Origin: Betaproteobacteria bacterium
GTDB lineage: Bacteria > Pseudomonadota > Gammaproteobacteria > Burkholderiales > Usitatibacteraceae
NCBI GenBank assembly: GCA_016720925.1
Contig: JADKJR010000038.1
Location: 50,432 to 114,431 of the forward strand
Length of the DNA: 64,000 nucleotides
Direction of reading: 5' to 3'
Under the pieces are notes generated by a model that saw only the letters and a program-made list of their open reading frames with translations, had not been told where the DNA came from and ran no database searches. Made by a program: the position numbers and the translations under genes. Shown one piece after another: positions 18,151 through 28,585 of this stretch; position 1 is the stretch's first letter, and each line of letters begins with the position of its first letter.

Positions 18151-19543
18151 ACGCCAGTGGAAATGTCATGCGCGCTTCCGTCCCGCCCCCCGCTCTCGGC
18201 AATAACGCGAATTGCCCGCCGTGCGCTTTCGCGATGCGCTCGACAATTGCGAGTCCGAGGCCCGCGCCCGAATGCCCACTGCGAGAGATGTCGAGGCGCG
18301 TGAAAGGCTGCTTCAGTCGTTCCACTTCTTCCGGCGGGATGCCGGGCCCGCGATCGAGCACCGACAGCACGATGTTGTTCGCTTCTCGCGCGGTGCGCAG
18401 CGTGATTTCCGGGCCGGCGTGTTTGCGGGCGTTGTCGATGAGATTGCCGATCAGGCGCTTCATTGCCAGCGGGCGCATTTTCATGGTGGCGTGCGGGGCC
18501 AGTTCCAGCGTGATCCCCGCGCCGCCAGCCTCTTCGCGTTCACCACGCCGGGCGCGTTCTGCCGCCGCCTGCAGCAGCCAATTGAGATCAACGCTTTCCA
18601 GGTTCTCCCGGCTTTCATCGCGCGCGAAATCCATGAACTGGTCGATGACGCCGTTGATATCCTCGATATCCTTTTCCAGGTCCGCGCGCGTGACCGGATC
18701 GGCGGGCAGCATTTCCAGTCCGAGCCGCAAGCGTGAAAGCGGCGTGCGCACGTCGTGCGATACGCCGGCCAGAAACGTGGCGCGATCCCGATCCAGGCGT
18801 GAGAGGTTTTCGCGCATCTGGTTGAAGGCGACAGCCACCGAGCGCACCTCCTCGGGACCCATTTCTGTCACGGGCGGCGGCTGACGGCCGTGGCCGATCT
18901 CACGTGCCGCGGCCGAAAGCGCCTGCAACGGTCGGTTCAGGCGGCTCACCAGAAACAGCGCGCCCGCCAGCGCCAAAATTCCGCCGAATATGCCCCAGCC
19001 CAGCCACGCGATCGAGAAATCCTGTTCGACGACACGGCTCTGTGGGAAAAGCACCCAATAGTGTGCGGTTCCGACCGGGATCTTGGTAATGAACGCCGGC
19101 GGTGGCGCCTGAAACGGCCTGCCTTCCGCGATCGCTTGCGATTGCATGGCCAGCGCTCGCGCAGCGCGTTGCGGTCGCTGAAACACGAAGATATCCGCCT
19201 CGGGACCAAACTGGTCGCGCAGACGCTCACGTGCGGCGCGGATGACGGGCGTGTCGGGAGCGGGCTCGAGCGGTTCTTCGGCGATGCGTTGCGGCGGGAT
19301 GACGCGTATGCCGCGCTCTTCGCGCAGCTTCATCAGGAAGTCACGGTGTTGCTCCGCAGGAATGCTTTCGAGGGCCGCGCGAATGGTCTTCAGGTGGCTG
19401 ATATAGCCGATGGCGACGCCCTGAAAACGCGGCTGTTGCGAGTAGTAGCGGAACAGCAGCACCGACACCAACTGGCTCGCGATCAATGCAAATATGATGA
19501 CCAGTGCCGTGCGCGCCAGCAGCGATTTGGGAATGATGGACAT
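18149..19543 (-). CDS. EnvZ-type sensor histidine kinase
   Basis: A 464-residue inner-membrane kinase. A first membrane segment (LLARTALVIIFALIASQLVS) is followed by a periplasmic domain, a second membrane segment, a HAMP linker, the phosphoacceptor box FLAGVSHDVRTPLSRL, the N box NLIDNARKH and the G boxes DRGPGIPPEE and GAGLGLAIV. The start at 19543 shares one base with the stop of the response regulator (TGATG), so translation is coupled; an upstream extension would run into the regulator. The kinase and OmpR-type regulator form one operon. The signal is unknown. Confidence 0.93.
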   Translation of the reverse strand: MSIIPKSLLARTALVIIFALIASQLVSVLLFRYYSQQPRFQGVAIGYISHLKTIRAALESIPAEQHRDFLMKLREERGIRVIPPQRIAEEPLEPAPDTPVIRAARERLRDQFGPEADIFVFQRPQRAARALAMQSQAIAEGRPFQAPPPAFITKIPVGTAHYWVLFPQSRVVEQDFSIAWLGWGIFGGILALAGALFLVSRLNRPLQALSAAAREIGHGRQPPPVTEMGPEEVRSVAVAFNQMRENLSRLDRDRATFLAGVSHDVRTPLSRLRLGLEMLPADPVTRADLEKDIEDINGVIDQFMDFARDESRENLESVDLNWLLQAAAERARRGEREEAGGAGITLELAPHATMKMRPLAMKRLIGNLIDNARKHAGPEITLRTAREANNIVLSVLDRGPGIPPEEVERLKQPFTRLDISRSGHSGAGLGLAIVERIAKAHGGQFALLPRAGGGTEARMTFPLA

Positions 19544-20289
19544 CAGGCGTGCTTGGTCCCATCCGGCACAAACACGTAACCGCGCCCCCACACCGTCTGG
19601 ATGTAGCGCGGGTTTGCCGGGTCTTCGCCGAGGAGCTTGCGCAGGCGAGAGACCTGCACATCGATGGCCCGGTCAAAACTGTCATGCTCGCGTCCGCGTG
19701 CAAGTTCGGTCAGTTTGTCGCGCGACAGCGGCGTGCGGGCGTGTTGCACCAGTACTTTCAGCAGGCCGAATTCGCCGGTGGTCATTGGCATGGGACCGTC
19801 ATCGCGGGTGAGTTCCCGGGTGCCGAGGTTGAGGCGAAAGGGTCCGAACTCAACGATCTCGTCCTCGGCCCCCGGTGCGCCCGGCACCGGTAACGGCGCT
19901 TGTCGACGCAACACTGCATGGATACGTGCGACCAGCTCGCGCGGGTTAAACGGCTTCGGCAGGTAATCATCCGCGCCCATTTCCAGGCCGACGATGCGAT
20001 CGACTTCATCGCCCTTGGCGGTGAGCATGATGATGGGAATATTCGCCTCGGCACTGGTGGAACCGCGCAGCCGGCGGCAGATGGCGAAACCATCCTCACC
20101 CGGCAACATCACGTCCAGTACCACCAGATCGTAGCGATTGCGGGTGAGCGCGCGGTCCAGCGCCGCGCCGTCGGGGACGGTGTCGGTCGCGAATCCCTGT
20201 TCGGTCAGGTAGCGTTTCAGCAGGTCGCGAAGTCGCAGATCGTCGTCAACCACCAGAATGCGGTGGCGGGTAGCAGATGGAGTCGTCAT
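19543..20289 (-). CDS. OmpR-family response regulator
   Basis: A 248-residue regulator with a receiver domain (acidic pocket VVDDD, phosphorylation site VVLDVMLPGEDG, Lys in MLTAKGDEVD) and a C-terminal winged helix ending in QTVWGRGYVFVPDG. It is the first gene of the operon with the histidine kinase. The promoter region is shared with the divergent EF-hand gene and contains tandem GTTAC elements that could be its own binding sites. Confidence 0.94.
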   Translation of the reverse strand: MTTPSATRHRILVVDDDLRLRDLLKRYLTEQGFATDTVPDGAALDRALTRNRYDLVVLDVMLPGEDGFAICRRLRGSTSAEANIPIIMLTAKGDEVDRIVGLEMGADDYLPKPFNPRELVARIHAVLRRQAPLPVPGAPGAEDEIVEFGPFRLNLGTRELTRDDGPMPMTTGEFGLLKVLVQHARTPLSRDKLTELARGREHDSFDRAIDVQVSRLRKLLGEDPANPRYIQTVWGRGYVFVPDGTKHA

Positions 20290-20354
20290 GAGCGCATGTT
20301 AGAGCGTGGTGGCGCGATCGGGGCAGGCTATCGATGAGCCAATTGTAAGTAAAT

Positions 20355-20387
20355 GTTAGCAAAGCCCCATGTGTTACACCCCGTTAC
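20355..20387. promoter_or_regulatory. Candidate OmpR-type direct-repeat operator
   Basis: GTTAC occurs at 20373 and 20383, exactly 10 bp apart, with a related GTTAG at 20355 and another at 20299. One-turn spacing of short direct repeats is how OmpR-family dimers bind. The site lies between the divergent response regulator and EF-hand genes, so it could control either or both. Inferred from pattern and position only. Confidence 0.35.
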
Positions 20388-20490
20388 CAACGTCATGCAA
20401 CCAGGGAGGACTTTGCGCGCTCTATCACTTAACCTGAAGATGTTCATTAAAACAGATTCAGCGCACCCACAACCACTTTTGGAGAACACC

Positions 20491-20988
20491 ATGAACACGT
20501 TGAAAACCAGTCTCATCGCCACACTTCTTGCGTTGACCAGCGCATCCATCGCTTATGCGCAGGCTCCCGGCGGCGGCCCCGGCGGCCCTGGTGGACCGAA
20601 AGGCGAACGCGCGCAGCAAATGCTCGAACGCATCAAGGCCGCCGACACCAACGGCGACGGCAAGATTAGCCGCGAAGAAGCCAATGCGTCGCTGCCGCGC
20701 ATCGCCAAGAACTTCGATACGATCGATGCAAACAAGGACGGATTTGTCACCATGGACGAGTTGCAAGCTGCCCGTGGCAAGGGTGGCAAAGGCGGACGCG
20801 GCCACAAAATGCACGAGCACATGAAAGCCGCCGACACCAACGGTGACGGCAAATTCAGCCGCGAAGAAGCGAACGCATCCATGCCGCATATCGCCAAGAA
20901 TTTCGATGCGATTGACACCAACAAGGACGGGTTCGTGACCAAGGAAGAATTGCGTGCTTATCACGAGGCGAATGGCGGGCGTAAATAA
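20491..20988 (+). CDS. Secreted protein with four EF-hand calcium-binding loops
   Basis: A 165-residue protein with a signal peptide cleaved near AYAQA, a Gly/Pro-rich spacer, and two pairs of EF-hands. The loops read DTNGDGKISREE, DANKDGFVTMDE, DTNGDGKFSREE and DTNKDGFVTKEE; all have Asp at positions 1, 3 and 5 (or Asn) and Glu at 12. The second pair nearly repeats the first, separated by a basic Gly/Lys-rich linker, so the gene arose by internal duplication. The start is set by TGGAGAA just upstream. It is divergent from the two-component operon, which may regulate it. Probably a periplasmic calcium binder. Confidence 0.88.
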   Translation: MNTLKTSLIATLLALTSASIAYAQAPGGGPGGPGGPKGERAQQMLERIKAADTNGDGKISREEANASLPRIAKNFDTIDANKDGFVTMDELQAARGKGGKGGRGHKMHEHMKAADTNGDGKFSREEANASMPHIAKNFDAIDTNKDGFVTKEELRAYHEANGGRK

Positions 20989-21010
20989 TCTATCGTAAAT
21001 TCCACAAGTC

Positions 21011-21061
21011 CGTCATTCCCGCGTCCCATAGGGAATTCCGTTGGTTGCAGCGGGAATGACG
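21011..21061. repeat. Inverted repeat CGTCATTCCCG / CGGGAATGACG
   Basis: Eleven-base arms pair perfectly across a 29-bp loop, just after the EF-hand gene. Related GTCATTCC arms occur at 31318-31344. This kind of dispersed repeat is common between genes in proteobacteria and could stop or stabilise the upstream transcript; there is no strong T run. Confidence 0.6.
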
Positions 21062-21136
21062 GCAGTAATTTCCGGGCTTGGCGCGTGATGCGTTGAGCCT
21101 TGTTTTTGGGTCAGGGCGACGGGAGGGCAGTCAGAC

Positions 21137-22240
21137 GTGAGAAGGGAACTGCCAGTTCTGTGGAAATATTTGATGGTCGTGGCCGCGTCATGCGCGTTGG
21201 CGTTCCTGATTGCGCAAAACGATGCGATTGCCCAGGCTCCGGCGAAGTCGTACGTGTCCGCCGGCGCCTGGACGGTGGAAGGGAGCGAGGCAACATGGCG
21301 AGATGACGTCCGCAAGCGTGACGTGCCGGTGAAAATATATTCGCCTGGCACGGATAAAAGAAATGTCGTCGCCAAAGTGTCCGGCAGTGCGCTCACCGGC
21401 GCACCCGCCAGCGCCTCTGATGCGCGCTTTCCGGTCATCCTGTTTTCCCACGGTCTCGGCGGCAATCGTGCCGGCGGCAAATTGTGGGCCGAGCACTGGG
21501 CCAGTCACGGTTACGTGGTCGTGGCCATGCAGCACGCCGGCAGCGACGAGGCGCTGTGGAAAGATCGACCGCCCGCGGATCTGAAGAAAAACATGAAATC
21601 CGGCATGACGCTGGGCAATCTCGGACTGCGCGTCAGTGATGTACGTTTCGTGATCGATGAAGTCGTTCGCCGCGCCGGTATCGGCGAGAAACAATTTGCC
21701 TACGCCGACACCGCGCGCCTCGGCATGTCGGGACATTCGTTTGGCGCGCACACGACACTGGCGGTGGCGGGGCAGAAGGCCGGAGTCCTTGGCGGCCAGT
21801 CAGGGCTGGACACGCGCATCGTCTCGGCGATCGCCTTCAGTCCGAATGCCCGAAACAAGCGCAATGTCGCGCGCCAGTTTGGCGATATCCAGATACCATT
21901 CATGTCGATTACCGGCACCCGGGACGGTAGCATTCTTGACGACGGCACGCGCTATCAGGATCGCATGCTTCCCTATGAAAATATGCCGGCGGGTGGTAAG
22001 TATCTGGTCGTGTTCGATGGTGGCGATCACATGGTGTTCGGCGGCCATGAACTGGGCGTGCGACGGCCGGAAACGTCGCGGGACCGCGAGATCCAGTCGG
22101 CTGTGAAAGCGGCGACCGTGGCATTCTGGAATGTCACGCTGAAACGTGACGAATCGGCGAGAAAGTGGCTGGATTCGGCTGAGAACTCGGCATCGCTCAA
22201 ATTCATGCTCAATGAAAACGATTTTTTAGCCTCAAAATAG
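21137..22240 (+). CDS. Exported alpha/beta hydrolase (PAF-acetylhydrolase/dienelactone hydrolase-like)
   Basis: A 367-residue hydrolase with a signal peptide (hydrophobic core LMVVAASCALAFLIAQ). FSHGLGGNR gives the oxyanion region, GMSGHSFGAHT the nucleophile Ser, and GGDHMVFGGH the likely catalytic His. A GTG start is chosen because GGGAGG lies about 10 bp upstream; an ATG at 21173 would shorten the signal peptide. The substrate is likely an ester, but the exact one is unknown. It is followed by the DUF1800/DUF1501 pair in the same direction, only 4 bp away. Confidence 0.85.
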   Translation: MRRELPVLWKYLMVVAASCALAFLIAQNDAIAQAPAKSYVSAGAWTVEGSEATWRDDVRKRDVPVKIYSPGTDKRNVVAKVSGSALTGAPASASDARFPVILFSHGLGGNRAGGKLWAEHWASHGYVVVAMQHAGSDEALWKDRPPADLKKNMKSGMTLGNLGLRVSDVRFVIDEVVRRAGIGEKQFAYADTARLGMSGHSFGAHTTLAVAGQKAGVLGGQSGLDTRIVSAIAFSPNARNKRNVARQFGDIQIPFMSITGTRDGSILDDGTRYQDRMLPYENMPAGGKYLVVFDGGDHMVFGGHELGVRRPETSRDREIQSAVKAATVAFWNVTLKRDESARKWLDSAENSASLKFMLNENDFLASK

Positions 22241-22244
22241 CCCG

Positions 22245-23792
22245 ATGAGTAATGTCATGAAGATATCTCCGCTTGTGCGCACGATTCTGCAGGCTTTCTC
22301 GCTGCTGGTGCTGGCCCTGCCTGTACATTCCGCTGTTGACGAACCACTCGGCGCGGACAATGCACGCCACCTGCTCAATCGCACCGGTTTTGCGGCCTCC
22401 GATGGGGATATTGGAGTCTTCGCGAAACTCAATCGAGCTGAAGCAGCGGATCGGTTATTGAAGGCGGCCCAATCGGTCGCGACGCAAACGCCCCCGGCAT
22501 GGGTGAGCGAACCGCCGGTGCCGCCGGTACGGTTGCGTGACATGTCGCCTGAAGAGCGCCAGGCGCAGCAGCGAAAAAATGTGGAACGGGCTTTTGAATT
22601 GCGCGAATGGTGGTTCCGCGAAATGCTCACCACGCCTTCGCCGCTGACGGAAAAGATGACGCTGTTCTGGCACAACCACTTCGCCACCAGCCAGCAGAAG
22701 GTGCGCTTCACGCCGTTGATCTACCAGCAGCACGTGATGTTGCGCCGCAATGCGTTGGGCAATTTCGGTACGTTGCTGCGTGAAGTCGCGCGTGATCCGG
22801 CAATGCTGATCTATCTGGATGGCGCCAACAGCCGCAAGGAACAACCCAACGAAAATTTTGCCCGCGAGGTGATGGAGCTGTTCACGCTCGGCGAAGGACA
22901 TTACAGCGAGCGTGACATCAAGGAAGCGGCGCGCGCGTTCACCGGCTGGAGCGTGGATCGCGACACGGGGCAATTCATGTTCCGCCGCGGCATCCACGAT
23001 TACGGCAATAAATCCGTGCTCGGCAAATCGGGAAATTTCGATGGCGACCAGGTGATCGATATCCTGTTAAGAAAGCCGGAGACCGCGCAGTTTGTGACGC
23101 GCAAGCTGTGGAGGGAATTCATTTCGCCCGCCGTTGGCAAACCCGCGGACGAGGCGCAAGTTGCACGCTTCGCCGATGAATTTCGCGACAGCGGTTACAA
23201 CATTTCCAGACTAATGCGGGTGATACTGACTTCGGATGCGTTCTACGCTCCGGGCAATCGCGCGTCGCTGATCAAGTCGCCAGTGGAATTTGTGGTGGGC
23301 ACCATGAAACAGTTCGATATCGAAACGCCCAACCTGCGTCCCTTCGTGCTGGCGGCCGCGCTGCTGGGGCAGAATGTGTTTTCGCCGCCGAATGTGAAGG
23401 GCTGGCCGGGCGGCGAGGCGTGGATCAATTCCGCGACTCTGCTTGGCCGCAAACAGTTGATCGACCGCCTGTTCAGAAACGAGGATGTTTTGGAGGCGGC
23501 CCTACGAAGCATGGACGAGATGGCGATGCGCAATGGCGAGGAGCCGCAACCCGGCCGCGAAGCTCGCCAGCGGCGGCAAATGGAACGGCAGATGGGCGGC
23601 ATTCGCTGGAACCTCGATAAGTGGGCTGACAAGTTTGCAGGAAGTGGAAGCAATCCCGTCCCACGGCAAGGTCTGATGGACATGACCCGCGTGGTGTTGG
23701 CCGTGGCGCCGCAAAATCCGCCGACCACGAGCGACAAACCCGCGGACTGGGCGAGACAACTTGTCCATGACCCGGTGTATCAGCTCAAATGA
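22245..23792 (+). CDS. DUF1800 domain protein, exported
   Basis: A 515-residue protein starting with a Sec signal (hydrophobic ILQAFSLLVLALPVHSA) and carrying the DUF1800 landmarks HLLNRTGFA, MTLFWHNHF, and NENFAREVMELFTLGEGHY. DUF1800 genes are habitually paired with DUF1501 genes, as here, where the next gene overlaps by 4 bp. The role of the pair is not established; a cell-surface or periplasmic function is suggested by the signals. A second ATG at 22257 would also give a proper signal peptide. Confidence 0.9.
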   Translation: MSNVMKISPLVRTILQAFSLLVLALPVHSAVDEPLGADNARHLLNRTGFAASDGDIGVFAKLNRAEAADRLLKAAQSVATQTPPAWVSEPPVPPVRLRDMSPEERQAQQRKNVERAFELREWWFREMLTTPSPLTEKMTLFWHNHFATSQQKVRFTPLIYQQHVMLRRNALGNFGTLLREVARDPAMLIYLDGANSRKEQPNENFAREVMELFTLGEGHYSERDIKEAARAFTGWSVDRDTGQFMFRRGIHDYGNKSVLGKSGNFDGDQVIDILLRKPETAQFVTRKLWREFISPAVGKPADEAQVARFADEFRDSGYNISRLMRVILTSDAFYAPGNRASLIKSPVEFVVGTMKQFDIETPNLRPFVLAAALLGQNVFSPPNVKGWPGGEAWINSATLLGRKQLIDRLFRNEDVLEAALRSMDEMAMRNGEEPQPGREARQRRQMERQMGGIRWNLDKWADKFAGSGSNPVPRQGLMDMTRVVLAVAPQNPPTTSDKPADWARQLVHDPVYQLK

Positions 23793-24988
23793 AAAGGCCA
23801 ATGATGAATCGCCGACAATTTCTGCAATCGATGGGATGGGCCGCGGGTGTTCCTTTGGCGGGCACCTTGCACGGCGTTTCCTGGGCCGCGCCCACCGCCC
23901 TTTCCGCCAGCCCCTCGCCATACGAAAACCTGCTGATCCTTATCGAGCTCAAAGGCGCCAATGACGGGCTGAACACCGTGATTCCGTACGCCGATCCGGC
24001 CTACGCGTCACTTCGGCCGCGACTCGCCATCGCCCGCGATCAGGTGCTGCAATTATCGGAACGCGAAGGCTTGCATCCGGCGCTGCAGCCGCTCATGTCG
24101 ATGTGGGACAAGAAAGAATTGGCGGTGGTGCAAGGACTCGGTTATCCGCAGCCCAATCTTTCGCATTTCCGCTCGATCGAAATCTGGGATACCGCCTCGA
24201 AGAGCGAGGAGTATCTTGACGCCGGCTGGCTGGCACGCACCTTCGCCCTCGCGCCCGCGCCGCGCAACTACGCGGCCGATGGCGTGGTCGTGGGTTCGAG
24301 TGATATGGGGCCACTATCCGGGCAGGGCGTGCGGACCATCGCGCTGGCCGACACTGCGCAATTCCTGCGCAACGCCAAACTGGCTCAGGCGAATTCGGAT
24401 CAACGCAATGCGGCGCTGAAACATATTCTCGCGGTCGAGGCGGAGATCATTCACGCGGCGGCCAAGCTCAACACCAATTTCGCGTTCAAGACCGAATTTC
24501 CGCGCAATGCCTTCGGCAACCAGGTGCGGACCGCCGCGCAACTGGTGGCCAGCAAAGCTGGCATCGCCAGCATTCGCTTGACTCACGCTGGCTTCGATAC
24601 CCATGCGAATCAGTTGGGCACGCACGCCAATCTGCTGAAAGATTTGGCGGAAGGTGTGGCCGCGCTTAAGTCCGCGCTGGGTGAATTGAATCGCTGGGAT
24701 TCCACGCTGATCATGACCTACGCCGAATTTGGCCGGCGGCCAAAAGAAAACCAGAGTGGTGGCACCGATCACGGCACGGCCAACGTGCATTTTTTGGCGG
24801 GCGGGCGCGTGAAGGGTGGCTTGTTCGGCGAAGCGCCCCAACTCACGCGTCTTGACGGCAATGGCAATCTGCCGTTTGCGGTGGATTTCCGCAGCATGTA
24901 TGCGACGGTCATCGATAAATGGTGGAGCGGGGATTCAGCACAGGTGTTGGGTGGGAAATTGCCGGCGCTGGATATCCTTCGAGCCTGA
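23789..24988 (+). CDS. DUF1501 domain protein with Tat signal
   Basis: A 399-residue protein of the sulfatase-like DUF1501 family. The N-terminus NRRQFLQSMGWAAG is a twin-arginine signal, so it is probably exported folded. Family features include LILIELKGANDGLNTVIPY near the N-terminus and FGRRPKENQSGGTDHGTAN further on. The ATG overlaps the stop of the DUF1800 gene (ATGA), giving translational coupling. Confidence 0.9.
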   Translation: MKRPMMNRRQFLQSMGWAAGVPLAGTLHGVSWAAPTALSASPSPYENLLILIELKGANDGLNTVIPYADPAYASLRPRLAIARDQVLQLSEREGLHPALQPLMSMWDKKELAVVQGLGYPQPNLSHFRSIEIWDTASKSEEYLDAGWLARTFALAPAPRNYAADGVVVGSSDMGPLSGQGVRTIALADTAQFLRNAKLAQANSDQRNAALKHILAVEAEIIHAAAKLNTNFAFKTEFPRNAFGNQVRTAAQLVASKAGIASIRLTHAGFDTHANQLGTHANLLKDLAEGVAALKSALGELNRWDSTLIMTYAEFGRRPKENQSGGTDHGTANVHFLAGGRVKGGLFGEAPQLTRLDGNGNLPFAVDFRSMYATVIDKWWSGDSAQVLGGKLPALDILRA

Positions 24989-25052
24989 CGGGAATTTCTC
25001 GAATCAAATGAGCATCGGCTGAGGGCTGCCATTGTGGTCAATGCGGCAGGGT

Positions 25053-25110
25053 GAAACTCAAGCACTGGTGCGGCTATCCGGTCGAAAGCGCCTGAATGAG
25101 CCCGTCAGTT
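25053..25110. repeat. REP-like palindrome, copy 4 (half-degraded)
   Basis: The left arm GAAACTCAAGCACTGGTGCGG is near-consensus, but the right arm (GCCCGTCAGTTGGG) is largely lost, so only half of the hairpin remains. Confidence 0.55.
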
Positions 25111-25193
25111 GGGATCGACGATATCGCAAGGACTTTGGTACGGATGCAATGTTCATTCCGCCGCGGGCGGTGATATCGCTCGACGAAAGAAGC

Positions 25194-25214
25194 GAGCGGG
25201 CGTTGCGCCCGCCC
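25194..25214 (-). terminator. Probable terminator of the aspA-transporter operon
   Basis: GCGGGCG (25196-25202) pairs with CGCCCGC (25206-25212) across a 3-base loop, about 77 bp beyond the transporter stop. Read leftwards it is followed by a T-rich run (TTCTTTC), which fits intrinsic termination. Confidence 0.5.
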
Positions 25215-25290
25215 GCCTGAATCAAGTGCGCTTCACGGCCTCCGGCGACCGGATTCCCGATCGCCGAGTACCGAATGTCGCTCACACGTA

Positions 25291-26616
25291 TCAGAAGATC
25301 ATGCGCGCGATCGCCAGTCCCGTGATGACCGCCACTGACGTCGCAACCAGTCCGGGGATCATGAACGAGTGGTTCAGCACATAGCGCCCGATCTTGGTGG
25401 TTCCGGACAGGTCAAAATTGATCGCGGCGATCAATGAGCCGTAGGTCGGGATGAAAAAATAGCCATTGACTGACGGGAACATGCCGATCAGAAATTGCGG
25501 CGGAATGCCCAGTGCGATGCCAAGTGGCATTAGCGCGCGGGTTGTCGCGGCCTGGCTGTAAAGCAGTACCGAGGCGAAGAACAATCCAAATGCAAATGTC
25601 CACGGCGCAACCTTCGCCCATTCACCGATCGCGGGCACGATGACGTCCTTATGCGCGGCGATGAAACTGTCGCCGAGCCAGGCCAGTCCAAAAATGCCGA
25701 TTACGGCGACCACACCGGCACGCAGCGTGGCGGTTTTCGGCACTTCGTCAACATTGACTTTGGTCACCAGCAGCATGATGGCCGCAACCGACATCATCAC
25801 GATCTCGATGACAATTGGCATTCCAAGCGGACTCTTCGCGCCCGGCAGCTTTCTCAATTCAGGGAAAAAGCCGAACAGTACGACCAGCGCAACGCCCGTC
25901 AGGAAAACGAACGCCGCCAGCTTCGCGGCGGGCTTGAGGGGCGGGCGGTCGGCAGCGGGCTTGGGTGCCGGCACCTCGCCAGCCGCGAGCCGCGCCTGAT
26001 ATTCCGGATCGTCCTTCAGGTCCTTGCCGATAAACATCGACACGAACGCCGCGGCAATGACGCCAGCGAGCGTGGCGGGAACGCAGATCAACAGGATCTC
26101 CCGCAATCCCCATTGAGCCATGCCCTTTTCGGCGAACAGTCCGATCATCGCGGCGGTTGCCGCGGCGACCGGGCTTGCGGTGATTGCCTGCTGCGAGGCG
26201 ATTGTCGCCACTGCCATGGGCCGCTCGGGACGGATGCCGCTCCGGTGCGCCGTCTCGTAGATCACTGGCAGCAGCGGATAGACGATGTGCCCGGTTCCGG
26301 CGACGAACGTGAATGTCCACGTCGTCAGTGGTGCGACGATCGTCACGTACTTCGGATTGGCACGGATGATGCGCTCGGCAATCCGGACGAGGAAATCGAT
26401 GCCGCCCGCCGCATCCATCACCGAAGCGGCCATGATGACCGCCAGGATGATCAGCATCACATCGATTGGCGGCGACGTCGGATTGACACCAAAAGCGACA
26501 ATCAATACCAGCAATCCGACAGCGCCCCACAGACCGAGGCCGACGCCCGACGATCGCGCGCCCATCCAGATCGCCGCAAGTACGACGACAAATTGTAAAG
26601 CGATTAACATGGTCAT
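25291..26616 (-). CDS. Anaerobic C4-dicarboxylate antiporter, DcuA/DcuB family
   Basis: A 441-residue, roughly 11-segment inner-membrane transporter with Dcu landmarks: PPIDVMLIILAVIMAAS, ANPKYVTIVAPL, GTGHIVYPLLPVIYE and GIRPERPMAVATIASQQ. It would exchange aspartate or fumarate for succinate. It lies 37 bp downstream of aspA and is surely co-transcribed with it; aspartate ammonia-lyase makes the fumarate that this antiporter system supports. A soluble Ala/Pro-rich stretch near residues 205-225 is the central loop. Confidence 0.92.
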   Translation of the reverse strand: MTMLIALQFVVVLAAIWMGARSSGVGLGLWGAVGLLVLIVAFGVNPTSPPIDVMLIILAVIMAASVMDAAGGIDFLVRIAERIIRANPKYVTIVAPLTTWTFTFVAGTGHIVYPLLPVIYETAHRSGIRPERPMAVATIASQQAITASPVAAATAAMIGLFAEKGMAQWGLREILLICVPATLAGVIAAAFVSMFIGKDLKDDPEYQARLAAGEVPAPKPAADRPPLKPAAKLAAFVFLTGVALVVLFGFFPELRKLPGAKSPLGMPIVIEIVMMSVAAIMLLVTKVNVDEVPKTATLRAGVVAVIGIFGLAWLGDSFIAAHKDVIVPAIGEWAKVAPWTFAFGLFFASVLLYSQAATTRALMPLGIALGIPPQFLIGMFPSVNGYFFIPTYGSLIAAINFDLSGTTKIGRYVLNHSFMIPGLVATSVAVITGLAIARMIF

Positions 26617-26653
26617 TTTGTTTCTCCCTGGCGATTGCTCGCCGTCGTTACGA

Positions 26654-28057
<1,404 letters not shown>

Positions 28058-28170
28058 TGAGCATTCCTTCGTGAGTACGATGAGTGATTTCAGTCACCAA
28101 TGAAAATTATGATGCGGCCACGCGGCAGCTGATTTGCGTCTGATCAATCGAAATGCCATTCGCTCGTTTT

Positions 28171-28189
28171 TTGATATGAGTTAGATCAA
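28171..28189 (-). promoter_or_regulatory. Candidate FNR/Crp-family operator upstream of aspA
   Basis: TTGATATGAGTTAGATCAA has TTGAT and ATCAA ends; read on the minus strand, TTGATCTAACTCAT matches 8 of the 10 fixed bases of the FNR box (TTGAT-N4-ATCAA). Anaerobic control of aspA and dcu genes by FNR is well known in enterobacteria, so the place makes sense. Only a pattern match. Confidence 0.35.
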
Positions 28190-28406
28190 ACTCCACGGCC
28201 GACGCGCACTTTTTTCCGGTTTTGGGAGTGGAATTTGTGGCGGACGGCGCGGTTGTCGAGCGGTGATTGCCGTGATGTTTTTGATAACGGTTCTTCGCCC
28301 ACCTGTTTTCCCGCTGCACACAGGTTGTTGACAAGTGAATGGGATTGCGGAGGGTTATGTTTTCGGCGATGGATTTGCCAAACGTGTGGGAACGCAGGTT
28401 ATTAGT

Positions 28407-28473
28407 GAAACTCCAGCATTGGCGGGCGTTTCCGGGCGAAAACGCCTGAAAAGGCGCGCCGATGCGGGTGTCT
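28407..28473. repeat. REP-like palindrome, copy 5
   Basis: The left arm AAACTCCAGCATTGGCGGG and right arm GGCGCGCCGATGCGGGTGT pair imperfectly. It lies between aspA and the DUF1801 gene. Confidence 0.68.
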
Positions 28474-28585
28474 CGGTGCCTATTCTTGTAAGCCCTCCGA
28501 TGGAAACCTGAAAAGGCAAATTCAAATACTTCCTAGGCTTCTCCAAGCCTGCGCATTCGCGCCGCGCATATGTGGACACATCGCA

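Larger units (their letters stand above)
24989..25290. other. Intergenic region with a degenerate repeat and a hairpin
   Basis: Gap between the convergent DUF1501 and C4-dicarboxylate transporter genes. It holds REP-like copy 4 and the probable transporter terminator; no convincing coding frame is seen. Confidence 0.6.
28058..28585. other. Long intergenic region upstream of aspA
   Basis: A 528-bp gap between the aspA start and the end of the DUF1801 gene. It holds the aspA promoter region with an FNR-like site and REP-like copy 5. No protein-like frame was found in it. Confidence 0.6.
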
